A DNA stretch of 20,642 nucleotides from a virus. A program made the translations under genes and the position numbers. The DNA is taken from positions 1-20,642 of IMG/VR virus record IMGVR_UViG_3300042295_000929; one strand, 5' to 3'. Positions 6,717 to 13,873 of the stretch are shown here, one piece after another. Position 1 is the first letter of the stretch, and each line of letters starts with the position of its first letter. Below the pieces are notes generated by a model. That model was not told the DNA's origin. It saw only the letters and a program-made list of their open reading frames with translations, and did no database searches.

Positions 6717-9089
6717 TTTTCCGAACTTTTTCATGGAAAAATCCTTCTTTTCAAACCCGTTTTCTGACAAAAAATCGTTGTATAAAGTCTCTAGTTTGAC
6801 CGGCAAATTCTTCTCCTCAGATGCCGTCAACATGAACTCTAAAAACTCCTCTCCGTACATTACTCTGATCTGCTTTTTGGCTAATTTGTCGGAGTTTTCC
6901 ATCTTCAAAATGCCCACCTCTAGGTACTCATTCACGCAATAAAACATAAAATTATAGAACCTGTTCCACTCATCCTTATCCCAATCTTCAAATAATTTAT
7001 GTCCAAATTCATCCTCTGGCGTGTGCTTGACCCCAAAAAATGGTGCGAATTCCAAGACCCTTTGCCGCCTTTTGGCATGATTTCCGTTATTTGGGATGGT
7101 GTAATTTGTGGTGAACATGATCTTTGGCGAGTCCTTATAAGGGATAAAAAACTCATCTTGGTTCTTTTTTTCTACCGTAACCCCTTCAGTGATTATCGGG
7201 TAAAATGACTCAAAATCAACATTTTTCCTAGTGTCTTCAATGGCTATAATCTTGGTGTCGATGTCCACCCGCTGAAATGCAAAACTCTTATCGCTCTTAA
7301 AATTCTTGCCATCTAAGCGCACCACCTGCATCAAATATGACAAAGCCTTCACAAAAATTCCCTTACCCGTGCCGCCACCATTGGCCTCATTTTCCGTCTC
7401 TTCGGCTAATATAATAGCGAATGGCTTACCAGGGTCTTTGTACTTATGCAGCAAATACCCCATCAGTGTGATGCAATAAGCTATCCGCTCCTCATCATCT
7501 CCATTAATACGCCTTATAAATTTATAATATTCTATCTCCATTGGCTGCACCCCTTGATCAACCACTATTTCATGGTCAATAAGCTGAGATTGCCAGATGC
7601 TTCGGCCTAGCTCTCCGTAGCTTTTTAATGCAATTCCCGCCTTTGTTACCTCAACTATGCCATTTTTAAACGGGAAAAATGCCTTGCCTGCCTCATCACG
7701 CAAGAAATTAAGGTCAGCACGATTAAAGAACTCAAAAAACCCATCATTGAACAGGCTTGCGCTGCTGCGATATATCAATTCAAGCAGGTCGGCAGGACTT
7801 ACCCCGCCATCGAACTCATCAGGAAGCGAGTCGATGTAGCCTTTAATCTCTTTTTTTATCTGCTCAGTGCTGCTGTCATGGGCGATGCCTCCGGTGTGCC
7901 TAATCAGCCTATAATTGATACCATTATCATAAAAATACAAGAGAAATTCCTTCTCTACTGACAAAAATATCTGGAGCTTATACCTATTTATAGATATACG
8001 CCCTTTTGAGTCCACATCCCAGAAGGTGGTGAGATTTTTTTTTTCAGTCACCGACACTACCAGCTCCGCTGCATCTGCCAAAGGCATCCCATACTTCTTA
8101 ACCAATTCAGCGGTGATCTCATCTCCACTATACCCCTCCTCCGCCATTTTCCTAACCTCCTTGGTAGACCTCTCCACCACCACATTCCTCCGCTCTCCAA
8201 ATCCTAAGTCAAGCAGCTCTTTGGCTGCCCGACTAAAATCCCCTCCGCATTTTAGGATTGCAAAAACAATAGCAGGCTTGTAACCTTTACCGATGAGAAA
8301 CGGGGTGTTGGTGCTGAATACACTAAACAACCCCATGCTTTTATTATACGAGCCGCTGTGCTTACTAGTGCCGCCTGGGCGCAAATAATAATCCCGCTCG
8401 CTATTCCCCCCAACAAATTTCCATCCGCACTCCTCAAATAGGTTGCGGACATCACCATTTTTGTTATAGGCATCAAATGGCGATGCACCATAATCCTTAA
8501 CACTCGGCCTGTCATGTGCCTCTATTAGCTGCTCCACCACTATGCTGTTAAATGACCGCATGACTTCAATTAAATGTTCCCGTTCTTCTAAGGTCACCAC
8601 ACTAAGTCCCTTTTGCACAACCGTGTACCCCTCCGTTGGCGGAGCCACCACATACCCACCCTCACCCCGTGTCTCTATTATGCAATATGTCTTCACAACA
8701 GGGTTGGCTTTTAGCTCGGCTTCAGTGGCTGGCCTTTCCGCTAACTTTTGGTTACCCTCAATGTATTCGCATCGAAAAAGTAAGTGGTAGCCACCACTTT
8801 TTGTGCGGACAATGTGCAGCTTCGCCCAGATATCAGGGTTGACAAGCTCTTTTATCTCAGAGTACAGGTCAAAGTCGGCATATTTTGTGTCAACATCAAT
8901 GACTTCAAGGTTGCCACTCACCGCTCCGCATATTATTGCGACTCCTTTGGCCCTTTTATCCGACATTTGCACCCGCAAATCATGCTCCGTAATCATCTCG
9001 CTTTGGTAACGCTTCCAAGGGAATATGGCGGTCTTGTTTTCGCTTACAGCGATGATATTGACACCAGCTTTAAGGTATTTTTCGTACAT
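6624..9089 (-). CDS. Bifunctional primase-polymerase / D5-like replicative helicase
   Basis: An 821-residue fusion. The N-terminal archaeo-eukaryotic primase (prim-pol) domain has the AGVNIIAVSENK opening, the metal-binding pair EVIDVD (D65, D67), SGGYHLLF with H102, and an ETRGEGGYVVAPP block. The C-terminal part is an SF3/D5-type helicase: Walker A GGGTGKG near residue 571, KIIAIEDT near 613 as Walker B, and a KIMFTTNY sensor region, preceded by a D5_N-like zone. It would prime and unwind phage DNA. I chose ATG 9089, 4 bp after the upstream stop and right at the start of the prim-pol fold. ATG 9131 and a TTG at 9164 are longer alternatives that overlap the upstream gene. The 3' end runs into the putative origin region. 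Confidence 0.93.
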   Translation of the reverse strand: MYEKYLKAGVNIIAVSENKTAIFPWKRYQSEMITEHDLRVQMSDKRAKGVAIICGAVSGNLEVIDVDTKYADFDLYSEIKELVNPDIWAKLHIVRTKSGGYHLLFRCEYIEGNQKLAERPATEAELKANPVVKTYCIIETRGEGGYVVAPPTEGYTVVQKGLSVVTLEEREHLIEVMRSFNSIVVEQLIEAHDRPSVKDYGASPFDAYNKNGDVRNLFEECGWKFVGGNSERDYYLRPGGTSKHSGSYNKSMGLFSVFSTNTPFLIGKGYKPAIVFAILKCGGDFSRAAKELLDLGFGERRNVVVERSTKEVRKMAEEGYSGDEITAELVKKYGMPLADAAELVVSVTEKKNLTTFWDVDSKGRISINRYKLQIFLSVEKEFLLYFYDNGINYRLIRHTGGIAHDSSTEQIKKEIKGYIDSLPDEFDGGVSPADLLELIYRSSASLFNDGFFEFFNRADLNFLRDEAGKAFFPFKNGIVEVTKAGIALKSYGELGRSIWQSQLIDHEIVVDQGVQPMEIEYYKFIRRINGDDEERIAYCITLMGYLLHKYKDPGKPFAIILAEETENEANGGGTGKGIFVKALSYLMQVVRLDGKNFKSDKSFAFQRVDIDTKIIAIEDTRKNVDFESFYPIITEGVTVEKKNQDEFFIPYKDSPKIMFTTNYTIPNNGNHAKRRQRVLEFAPFFGVKHTPEDEFGHKLFEDWDKDEWNRFYNFMFYCVNEYLEVGILKMENSDKLAKKQIRVMYGEEFLEFMLTASEEKNLPVKLETLYNDFLSENGFEKKDFSMKKFGKGALDFLENLKISGAVEKKRVHGNKKTIVFW

Positions 9090-9093
9090 GGGA

Positions 9094-9306
9094 TCAGTTT
9101 TTGTGGTCAAGTATTTCTGGCTTCTTTTCATTGAAGATATTATACATCCTGCATGACATTTCAATCATTTCCCTAAATGTTTGGTCTTCTGACATGGCAG
9201 CCACAACCATGCTGATTAGGTCAATCCCCTCACCATTAAGGATTAGTTTACAACTCTCAGTGGACTTGTCTGTTTTTAGGTGAATTTCTACGATCTCTTT
9301 TTTCAT
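9094..9306 (-). CDS. Hypothetical 70-aa protein
   Basis: A 70-residue acidic-to-neutral protein (MKKEIVEIHLKTDKST... ending EKKPEILDHKN) between the VRR-NUC and primase genes: 3 bp after the former, 4 bp before the latter. The first half looks like beta strands (EIVEIHLKT, SCKLILNGE), the second like helices (GIDLISMVVAAM; TFREMIEMSCRMYNIF). I recognise no family. The tight packing in the replication operon suggests a replication accessory role, but nothing in the sequence shows it. Confidence 0.7.
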   Translation of the reverse strand: MKKEIVEIHLKTDKSTESCKLILNGEGIDLISMVVAAMSEDQTFREMIEMSCRMYNIFNEKKPEILDHKN

Positions 9307-9309
9307 GTG

Positions 9310-9582
9310 TTATTTGTTTAGGTAAATAGATATGTCTTCGATGCTGTCAACTCTGCGGGCGTGTACGCCAATTGAGTTAAGTGTCTTAATACGGTGCTCT
9401 TGTAATGGCTCAAGCTCTCTCCCAGGTCTCTTTACCTCTAGGAATATGGTCACCCCCTTCCTGATGCACATCAGGTCAGGGATACCATTCCAATTGGTTT
9501 GAATGAGCTTAACAACAAGCCACCCGCTTTTGGTCATGGCTTGTGCGATTTGTCTTTGAATATCTGATTCTAATCTCTCCAT
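9310..9582 (-). CDS. VRR-NUC domain nuclease
   Basis: A minimal 90-residue VRR-NUC (PD-(D/E)XK fold) nuclease. From ATG 9582 it shows E5 in the first helix, the GIPDL motif (33-37, catalytic D36), FLEVKRPG (47-54, with E49 and K51 as the ExK pair) and LEPLQ with Q61. Stand-alone VRR-NUC proteins are common in phages next to SNF2-type helicases and act on DNA in replication or recombination intermediates. The pair is found here too, with the helicase two genes upstream. A longer frame starts at 9684 but its extra residues are a shadow of the upstream gene. The start overlaps the upstream stop by 13 bp. Confidence 0.92.
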   Translation of the reverse strand: MERLESDIQRQIAQAMTKSGWLVVKLIQTNWNGIPDLMCIRKGVTIFLEVKRPGRELEPLQEHRIKTLNSIGVHARRVDSIEDISIYLNK

Positions 9583-10010
9583 TCTGCTTCGATTTTTTTT
9601 GAGTCCAAATATACCCAAACTACATTTGGTTTGAAATAAAAACCATTCGACTGCACCATCTCCACGTCCATGCTGTGATCCCACCCTTGTTGCATGGTGT
9701 CGATGATAATCTGACCATACACTGTTTTCTCGCCAATGATAGCTGAGTGTTCTTTTTGCAGCCTAAGTGCCTCAAACGACTCAAGCGAGTCAAGCTCTAT
9801 CTCCCACAAAAGAGAAAAGCAGACCCGCTTGGTTGTAAATTTTATGTCATCGATACAGGAGTTAGTTGCACTATAAACCACCATTTCCCAGTCAATAGTG
9901 CGCTGTCTGGCTACTTTTTTGTCAACTTGTACAGAATCATGTACACCTAAATAAGAATCAAGCTCTGAGATGTAGATGTCGAAGGCTCTTGTTTGGAATT
10001 GCATTGTCAT
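9570..10010 (-). CDS. Hypothetical 146-aa protein
   Basis: A 146-residue protein (MTMQFQTRAFDIYISELD... ending YLDSKKIEAEWRD) between the helicase and the VRR-NUC nuclease. It has a ...VARQRTIDWEMVVYSATNSCIDDIKF stretch, a LLWEIELD segment and a QGWDHSMD segment. I cannot place it in a family. ATG 10010 is the first start; Met3 is an in-frame alternative. It begins 60 bp after the helicase stop, the widest gap in this part of the operon, and its 3' end overlaps the nuclease start by 13 bp. Confidence 0.7.
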   Translation of the reverse strand: MTMQFQTRAFDIYISELDSYLGVHDSVQVDKKVARQRTIDWEMVVYSATNSCIDDIKFTTKRVCFSLLWEIELDSLESFEALRLQKEHSAIIGEKTVYGQIIIDTMQQGWDHSMDVEMVQSNGFYFKPNVVWVYLDSKKIEAEWRD

Positions 10011-10070
10011 AACATATGTGTTTAGACAGCAATATTACAACACTTTTTATATACGAGCCAAATAAATCTT

Positions 10071-11318
10071 TTAAAATCTGAAATCTTTTTTAAAATGGTC
10101 TAAAGTGTAGTCTTTTTTGTCCATCACAGCCTTGTAAATCTTATGTTCTATCCCATTCTCCGCAAAAATCCAATATATTTTCGCCTCCGCCTCCCTATCC
10201 TTTGTTTGGAGCCTTGCCCTTGCCTGCCAATATGATACTGCCGAGAAATCTATGTTATAAAACACAAGAGCCTCTGCTGTACTGAGATTAATCCCCTCCC
10301 GACCGGACTGTATCTGAGAGATAAAAACCCCATCACTAGCCTCTGCAAAGGCCTGCGGATCGGTAAAAATCCTCCCCGCAAAAACCCATTGGAGTATCAC
10401 TGACTCCGCAATAAACTTATAATAGATCGCAAACTTGCGGCAGTTCTGAAAAGTATCACGAATAAACTCAGCCTTTGTGTGATCAAATGCTGCTGCCCTT
10501 CTTTCCGGCTCATCTACTATCACCGACCCGCTGTAAATCTGATGCATTTTATTCATCAGCTTAACGGCTGTGTCAGCAAGCACCACCTCACCATCCTTAT
10601 TGGTCACTATTTTATCAATCCTCAGCCTCTCAGCAAACTTATATGTCGAGTCCGCCATTTTAACGGTCAATATCTCTTCCTGTACCATCTGCTTGAACCC
10701 CGCCTCCTCTTGGGTGAATGTGATAAAAATCTTGTCAGTGATAGGCTTTATCTTCTCAATCTGAGCGCACGAATAGTCGTTGATTGACCTATTAAAAACG
10801 TACTTTTTCTTGAGAATGACAAACTCCTCTGCCCAACGATAAAAGCCGTCATAGTTCTTAAATGGCGAAAAGTTACTTATCCAAAGCTGATGGTAAATCT
10901 GAGACCAGGACTCAGGTGTCGGTGTTCCGGATAAATACACTACCTCCGCATACTTAGCTATCTTTTTTAGCTCTCTTGCCCTTTCCGATGGCTTAGGGAA
11001 TGCTCCAAGGCTGTGAGCCTCATCTACAATAACAAAGCCATAAATATCCTTTACGTTATGCAGCTGATCATAATTTATAACATCAACCTGTATGCTTGGG
11101 AAATGCTCTGCTTGTTTTTCGATGTCTGCAATAGCCTTTTTCTTAGTAACAAATAATAGCTTGTATATACCCCTCTTTTCGGCTATTGCTAGTGATGTAA
11201 GCGTCTTACCAGTCCTGACCTCCATAGCTAGATACACCATCCTAAAAACGGATAGGACGTGCGATGCCTTGTCCACAATCCTTACCTGGTAATCCCTTAG
11301 CTCAATATTTTGTGGCAT
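10071..11318 (-). CDS. SNF2-type DEAD/DEAH-box helicase
   Basis: A 415-residue superfamily 2 translocase. Motifs in order: LRDYQ (7-11), motif I EVRTGKT (33-39), a TKKK motif Ia-like region, motif II DEAH within VIVDEAHSLGAF (about 97-108), motif III SGTPTP, then the second RecA lobe with an IQSGREGINLS motif V and YWQARARLQ as motif VI. The arrangement is that of compact phage SNF2-like proteins. These are usually encoded near VRR-NUC nucleases and thought to remodel DNA during replication or recombination. The start overlaps the end of the SNase-like gene by 17 bp. Motif VI has QARAR rather than the commoner Q..GR..R, with the two flanking arginines kept. Confidence 0.9.
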   Translation of the reverse strand: MPQNIELRDYQVRIVDKASHVLSVFRMVYLAMEVRTGKTLTSLAIAEKRGIYKLLFVTKKKAIADIEKQAEHFPSIQVDVINYDQLHNVKDIYGFVIVDEAHSLGAFPKPSERARELKKIAKYAEVVYLSGTPTPESWSQIYHQLWISNFSPFKNYDGFYRWAEEFVILKKKYVFNRSINDYSCAQIEKIKPITDKIFITFTQEEAGFKQMVQEEILTVKMADSTYKFAERLRIDKIVTNKDGEVVLADTAVKLMNKMHQIYSGSVIVDEPERRAAAFDHTKAEFIRDTFQNCRKFAIYYKFIAESVILQWVFAGRIFTDPQAFAEASDGVFISQIQSGREGINLSTAEALVFYNIDFSAVSYWQARARLQTKDREAEAKIYWIFAENGIEHKIYKAVMDKKDYTLDHFKKDFRF

Positions 11319-11592
11319 AACCGCCCTCCACCATTTTGTCGTTTATATTTCCTATCCGGACAACTGGTCTGCCGTACTTATCAAGTCCTGTGGACTCAAT
11401 GGTGAATTCAGGTGATAGCATTTGCATTAGTGCTACTTTAGAGACCTTCCCCTCCTCCGTATTCATCTCAGGCGCATTTATCCCTGCCAGACGGCAATTG
11501 GCGGTGTAGGTGAGACGGAATCCCAAGTCAATTGTCAGGTTTACCGTGTCACCGTCTACGACACGGTTTAGTTTTGCTTTGTAGGTGTACAT
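11302..11592 (-). CDS. Staphylococcal nuclease-like (TNase/SNc) protein
   Basis: A 96-residue single-domain SNase homolog. By alignment to staphylococcal nuclease from memory: VVDGDTVNL gives D15 (D21), CRLAGINAPE gives R34 (R35) and E42 (E43), and DKYGR gives R75 (R87). The D40-T41 pair of the classical enzyme is N39-A40 here, a common variant in phage 'INAPE' proteins. The fold is complete to the terminal GYATKY. No signal peptide is present, so it acts inside the cell. It starts inside the preceding gene (25-bp overlap) and its end overlaps the helicase start, indicating translational coupling. Confidence 0.9.
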   Translation of the reverse strand: MYTYKAKLNRVVDGDTVNLTIDLGFRLTYTANCRLAGINAPEMNTEEGKVSKVALMQMLSPEFTIESTGLDKYGRPVVRIGNINDKMVEGGYATKY

Positions 11593-11975
11593 TGTTTAAT
11601 ATTATGGGTTTCGATTAATTTTTTAAGACAAGCAAGTTGAGCATCTTCAAATTTGGTAAATACTTTTGGTATTATACCATATTCATTTTTTCTTATCAGT
11701 TTAGAATCTACAATAACTGTAAAAGTACCATCTGGTGGATTACATATTTCAAAGGAGTATTTTTTTCTGAACCATGCAAACGCTTGTTGCCAAAGCGGAG
11801 CATTTACTCCATGCTCGTGATCATCGCCATAACAATGGTGTAGGAATAGTTCCATTTTAGCTGGTTTAAAATAGACATCCCATGTGTTTAGCCTATAATA
11901 AGCAAAGCAATCTTCTTTGAAGCCAAGCTGCTTCATTTCAAGTGCTTCTTTGTACGGTATAAAGTTATTTATCAT
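11568..11975 (-). CDS. Conserved phage hypothetical protein, 135 aa
   Basis: This protein has the layout of a small cytosolic protein I recall from many Bacteroidetes phages and prophages. It opens NFIPYKEALEMKQLGFKEDCFAYY, has a central APLWQQAFAWFRKKYSFE block and ends with FEDAQLACLKKLIE near the C-terminus. The family's function is unknown as far as I know. It lies in a run of short overlapping genes: its start overlaps the MazG-like gene by 11 bp and its end overlaps the SNase gene by 25 bp. Confidence 0.82.
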   Translation of the reverse strand: MINNFIPYKEALEMKQLGFKEDCFAYYRLNTWDVYFKPAKMELFLHHCYGDDHEHGVNAPLWQQAFAWFRKKYSFEICNPPDGTFTVIVDSKLIRKNEYGIIPKVFTKFEDAQLACLKKLIETHNIKQCTPTKQN

Positions 11976-12168
11976 GCTTTATTTTTTCAAGGTAAATAAT
12001 CGAATCCATCAACTCCTCCTGCAAATGCGTGAGCCACTCCGCATAGGACAAATCATCTCGCTCCATCGTAGTTCCGTATTTTTTGATCCCAACCTGGCTG
12101 CGTTGGTACATTTTGCGAATGACTGCTGACACTATCGGGTCTTCTGAGGCGTAGGTTTCAAAGTCCAT
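11965..12168 (-). CDS. MazG-like / nucleotide pyrophosphohydrolase-like small protein
   Basis: From ATG 12168 this encodes 67 residues. The core DPIVSAVIRKMYQRSQVG-KKYGTT, then LSYAEWLTHLQEELMDSIIYLEK, matches small phage proteins with the EEL.D helix of all-alpha NTP pyrophosphohydrolases (MazG/dUTPase-like). The E-E-x-x-D pattern could coordinate Mg2+, but the protein is too short to hold all four usual acidic ligands, so activity is uncertain. A longer start at ATG 12207 adds 13 residues and overlaps the upstream gene by 50 bp. I prefer 12168 because the overlap is then 11 bp, like its neighbours. Confidence 0.65.
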   Translation of the reverse strand: MDFETYASEDPIVSAVIRKMYQRSQVGIKKYGTTMERDDLSYAEWLTHLQEELMDSIIYLEKIKHDK

Positions 12169-12388
12169 TGGTGTAGGTTTTATTGTAGTATGTTTCTGAA
12201 TCGTCATAATCGTAGGCTAACCCGCTATCAAAAGCATCAATTATCTGCTCCTTTTCCATTTCTTTGGCTTGCTCGATGATATTATCAGGTATATCAATTC
12301 TTATATTCATCCCGTATGGCAAACCTATACTATGTGAATGTCCATTAATTTGATTAACTAACCATTGAACTGCCGTTTGTTGTTTCAT
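12158..12388 (-). CDS. Conserved small phage hypothetical protein, 76 aa
   Basis: The pattern T-A-V-x-W-L-V-x-Q at the N-terminus, IIEQAKEMEKEQIIDAF in the middle and an acidic/aromatic tail (YDYDDSETYYNKTY) is one I recall from many Bacteroidetes phage genomes, always unannotated. The central helix is amphipathic and rich in E and K. ATG 12388 starts 10 bp after the zinc-binding protein gene. Nothing in the sequence shows a catalytic role. Confidence 0.82.
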   Translation of the reverse strand: MKQQTAVQWLVNQINGHSHSIGLPYGMNIRIDIPDNIIEQAKEMEKEQIIDAFDSGLAYDYDDSETYYNKTYTNGL

Positions 12389-12398
12389 GTTATTTGTT

Positions 12399-12722
12399 TT
12401 AATCCAGTGCTACTGGATAGTAAAATGAGGCATAATTTATCTCCATACTCGCCTTCTTCTTAGTCGTGTAACAAGCCTTACACTTGTGAACATAACCGTC
12501 TTTTGTTGACCTACTCCTTGGGAATGCGCCATATTCCTTCATCTCACCGCACCCTGCACATTGTTTCTGCCCTTCCTTATGAGGTCTTTTTGGCTTGGCT
12601 TTGGCATTTCTGTCTACACGCTGACATTGCTTACATTGTGAATTGTACCCACCTTTAAAATAGGCTTTTACGCAGAAATCAGTCAACGGCTTATCTTTTT
12701 TACACTTTGTGCAGGTTTTCAT
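12399..12722 (-). CDS. Zinc-binding protein with two Cys4 modules
   Basis: A 107-residue basic protein from ATG 12722 (ATG 12731 is three codons longer). It contains two similar Cys4 modules: CTKC...CKQC and CAGC...CKAC, each with a pattern CxxC-K/G...L/Y-x-x-F...K-x-G-Y...C-K-x-C. The modules are separated by a Lys/Arg/Pro-rich linker (AKPKRPHKEG). Such modules occur in phage homing endonuclease/endonuclease VII-like and other nucleic acid-binding proteins, but the downstream catalytic HNH residues are not present here. DNA or RNA binding is the likely role. The start overlaps the methyltransferase end by 23 bp. Confidence 0.7.
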   Translation of the reverse strand: MKTCTKCKKDKPLTDFCVKAYFKGGYNSQCKQCQRVDRNAKAKPKRPHKEGQKQCAGCGEMKEYGAFPRSRSTKDGYVHKCKACYTTKKKASMEINYASFYYPVALD

Positions 12723-13224
12723 ATTGTTCAATCGTTTTAAAAATTTGGTAAACTACTTGCGGAACTATTGCGTTTCCAAAAGCTTTTATGCTTTCTTTTC
12801 TCCATTTAGAAAAGGTAATAGAGTCCAATCGGTCGGGAATCCCATCATCTTTTCTGCAAACGATGTTTTCAAGTGATATGTTGAAACTCCATTTGGTGTT
12901 AAATCTGCTGCCATTTGTCTTAATGTCATTTGCAGGATTACTGATTTTTTTTGATGTTTCATCTTCCTTTTTTGGTAAGTCATGGGCTTTGTACCTGTAT
13001 TCCAATCCATTGCATTTGGAGTGGGCAACAAACCAAACTCTGTCCCTTCTGTGTGGAGCGTTGACGGATACAGCTGGAAGAACATACGGTTGTACTTCGT
13101 ACCCTTCAGCTTCCAAGTCAGCTTGCACCTCGTGGAAAACCAACCCTCCTGACCAATTAACAAGTCCGAGAACGTTTTCGCCCACAACCCAACGTGGGGA
13201 AATTTCTTTAATTGCTCTAAGCAT
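12700..13224 (-). CDS. DNA cytosine-5 methyltransferase, C-terminal fragment (after in-frame stop)
   Basis: This frame carries the C-terminal two thirds of a phage C5-cytosine methyltransferase: VVGENVLGL (motif VI ENV), APHRRDRVWFVA (motif VIII) and FGNAIVPQ (motif X). It is in the same frame as the N-terminal fragment at 13294-13545. The homologous reading continues upstream of ATG 13224, without a start codon, to the PCQPYSSAGKRLG motif IV (catalytic Cys codon at 13288-13290), and is cut by TAA 13294-13296. Translated separately from 13224 the protein would lack the catalytic cysteine. It would make a full 280-residue enzyme only by readthrough of the stop. Most of it is also covered by another open frame. 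Confidence 0.75.
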   Translation of the reverse strand: MLRAIKEISPRWVVGENVLGLVNWSGGLVFHEVQADLEAEGYEVQPYVLPAVSVNAPHRRDRVWFVAHSKCNGLEYRYKAHDLPKKEDETSKKISNPANDIKTNGSRFNTKWSFNISLENIVCRKDDGIPDRLDSITFSKWRKESIKAFGNAIVPQVVYQIFKTIEQYENLHKV

Positions 13225-13325
13225 TTCCGGCCAGAGGTGTCTCTCATCTTCTTTGCCAAGTCGTTTTCCTGCTGAGGAGTATGGTTGGCATGGTTAAGGG
13301 AAGCCTCCAGTGAGAACAATGTCAT
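12786..13325 (-). CDS. Overlapping-frame protein embedded in the methyltransferase gene
   Basis: On the same strand as the methyltransferase but in another frame, an uninterrupted reading frame runs 179 codons from ATG 13325 (192 from ATG 13364). It contains MTLFSLEAS, RCKLTWKLKGTKYNRM, FQLYPSTLHTEGTEFGLLPTP and, at the C-terminus, EKMMGFPTDWTLLPF. From memory these segments match proteins annotated in phages and Bacteroidetes as hypothetical or 'DNA methylase' ('MTLFS..AS', 'LLPTP', 'MMGFP..WT'). The frame spans the 6-bp insertion that stops the methyltransferase without being harmed, gaining only two codons. Database resemblance could be a mere reflection of conserved methyltransferase codons. 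Whether it is translated is open. Confidence 0.45.
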   Translation of the reverse strand: MTLFSLEASLNHANHTPQQENDLAKKMRDTSGRKCLEQLKKFPHVGLWAKTFSDLLIGQEGWFSTRCKLTWKLKGTKYNRMFFQLYPSTLHTEGTEFGLLPTPNAMDWNTGTKPMTYQKRKMKHQKKSVILQMTLRQMAADLTPNGVSTYHLKTSFAEKMMGFPTDWTLLPFLNGEKKA

Positions 13326-13545
13326 TTGTCCTCCAGAGGCTTCCGAATCTTTTTTGTAGTTCATAATCTAATTTGTCTATTGTTAATGTTTTGATATCAT
13401 CGTGATGATATGCTTTGGGCCAGTAATGCTCTAAGATTTTCCTGCCAAATGGGTTTAATTCACAAGATGCAATGTTTTGCCATCCCATCCATTCAGCAGC
13501 TAACTCAAAGCCTCCTATACCACTAAATAGGCTTATATGCTTCAT
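13294..13545 (-). CDS. DNA cytosine-5 methyltransferase, N-terminal fragment ending at an in-frame TAA
   Basis: From ATG 13545 this encodes 83 residues with the S-adenosylmethionine-binding motif I SLFSGIGGFELAAEW near the start, ASCELNPFGRKILEHYWP (motif II region), HHDDIKT (motif III) and the beginning of motif IV, DIVLTGGFP. The next codon is TAA (13294-13296). After it the same frame resumes with PCQPYS, whereas family members read GGFPCQPYS directly. The gene therefore seems to carry a 6-bp insertion (CCTTAA or an equivalent cut) right before the catalytic Pro-Cys. The start overlaps the upstream stop as ATGA, which supports ATG 13545 over the codon at 13554. Alone the fragment could bind SAM at best. 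Confidence 0.78.
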   Translation of the reverse strand: MKHISLFSGIGGFELAAEWMGWQNIASCELNPFGRKILEHYWPKAYHHDDIKTLTIDKLDYELQKRFGSLWRTNDIVLTGGFP

Positions 13546-13757
13546 AATTGACACGCTTTAATGTATTCTTCCCTCTGATAGTGGAACTCAATCAGCTGCC
13601 ACCTGCAACCATAGGTGTCGAGTAATGCCTCCCAAACCTCTTCCCAATAGGCTTTGTCTTCAGAGTGCTGATGCAGGAGGCAGATAGCACCCTCCGCTGC
13701 GTTGAATGACAGATTCATATATATGTAAATCTGTTCGGCTTTGTTTTTTGGTGTCAT
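13542..13757 (-). CDS. Hypothetical 71-aa protein
   Basis: From ATG 13757 the protein begins MTPKNKAEQIYIYMNLSF, the 'MTPKxKAxxL/IY' opening of a class of small helical proteins frequent in Bacteroidetes phages. It continues with a Trp-rich segment (YWEEVWEALLDTYGCRWQLIEFHYQREEY). The function is unknown. A longer start at 13778 exists, but ATG 13757 overlaps the upstream zinc-ribbon stop as ATGA, and its own stop overlaps the methyltransferase start the same way. The gene therefore sits between two coupled junctions. Confidence 0.75.
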   Translation of the reverse strand: MTPKNKAEQIYIYMNLSFNAAEGAICLLHQHSEDKAYWEEVWEALLDTYGCRWQLIEFHYQREEYIKACQL

Positions 13758-13873
13758 TTTAAGTTCAGTTTTAGGCAATGTGGGCAGATAGACTGCTGCC
13801 TACTAATTGCGGTGATAGTATAGTATTTACGGCATGAACGGCATTTAATCCAGAAGGTTTTAATCAGTTTCAT
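13754..13873 (-). CDS. Zinc-ribbon microprotein, 39 aa
   Basis: A 40-codon frame fits exactly between the DnaA-like gene and the next gene, sharing ATGA overlaps at both ends (13870-13873 and 13754-13757). It encodes a basic peptide with two CxxC pairs, C11-RS-C14 and C30-PH-C33, separated by 15 residues, which is the layout of a small zinc ribbon. The gap it fills would otherwise be 112 bp of unexplained DNA in a tightly packed operon. Nucleic-acid binding or a structural role is likely. Evidence is the exact coupling and the paired cysteines, not database matches. Confidence 0.7.
   Translation of the reverse strand: MKLIKTFWIKCRSCRKYYTITAISRQQSICPHCLKLNLK

Noticed and set aside
8252-8515. 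Frames inside the primase gene on both strands
   Set aside because: Shadows of a long, motif-complete gene.
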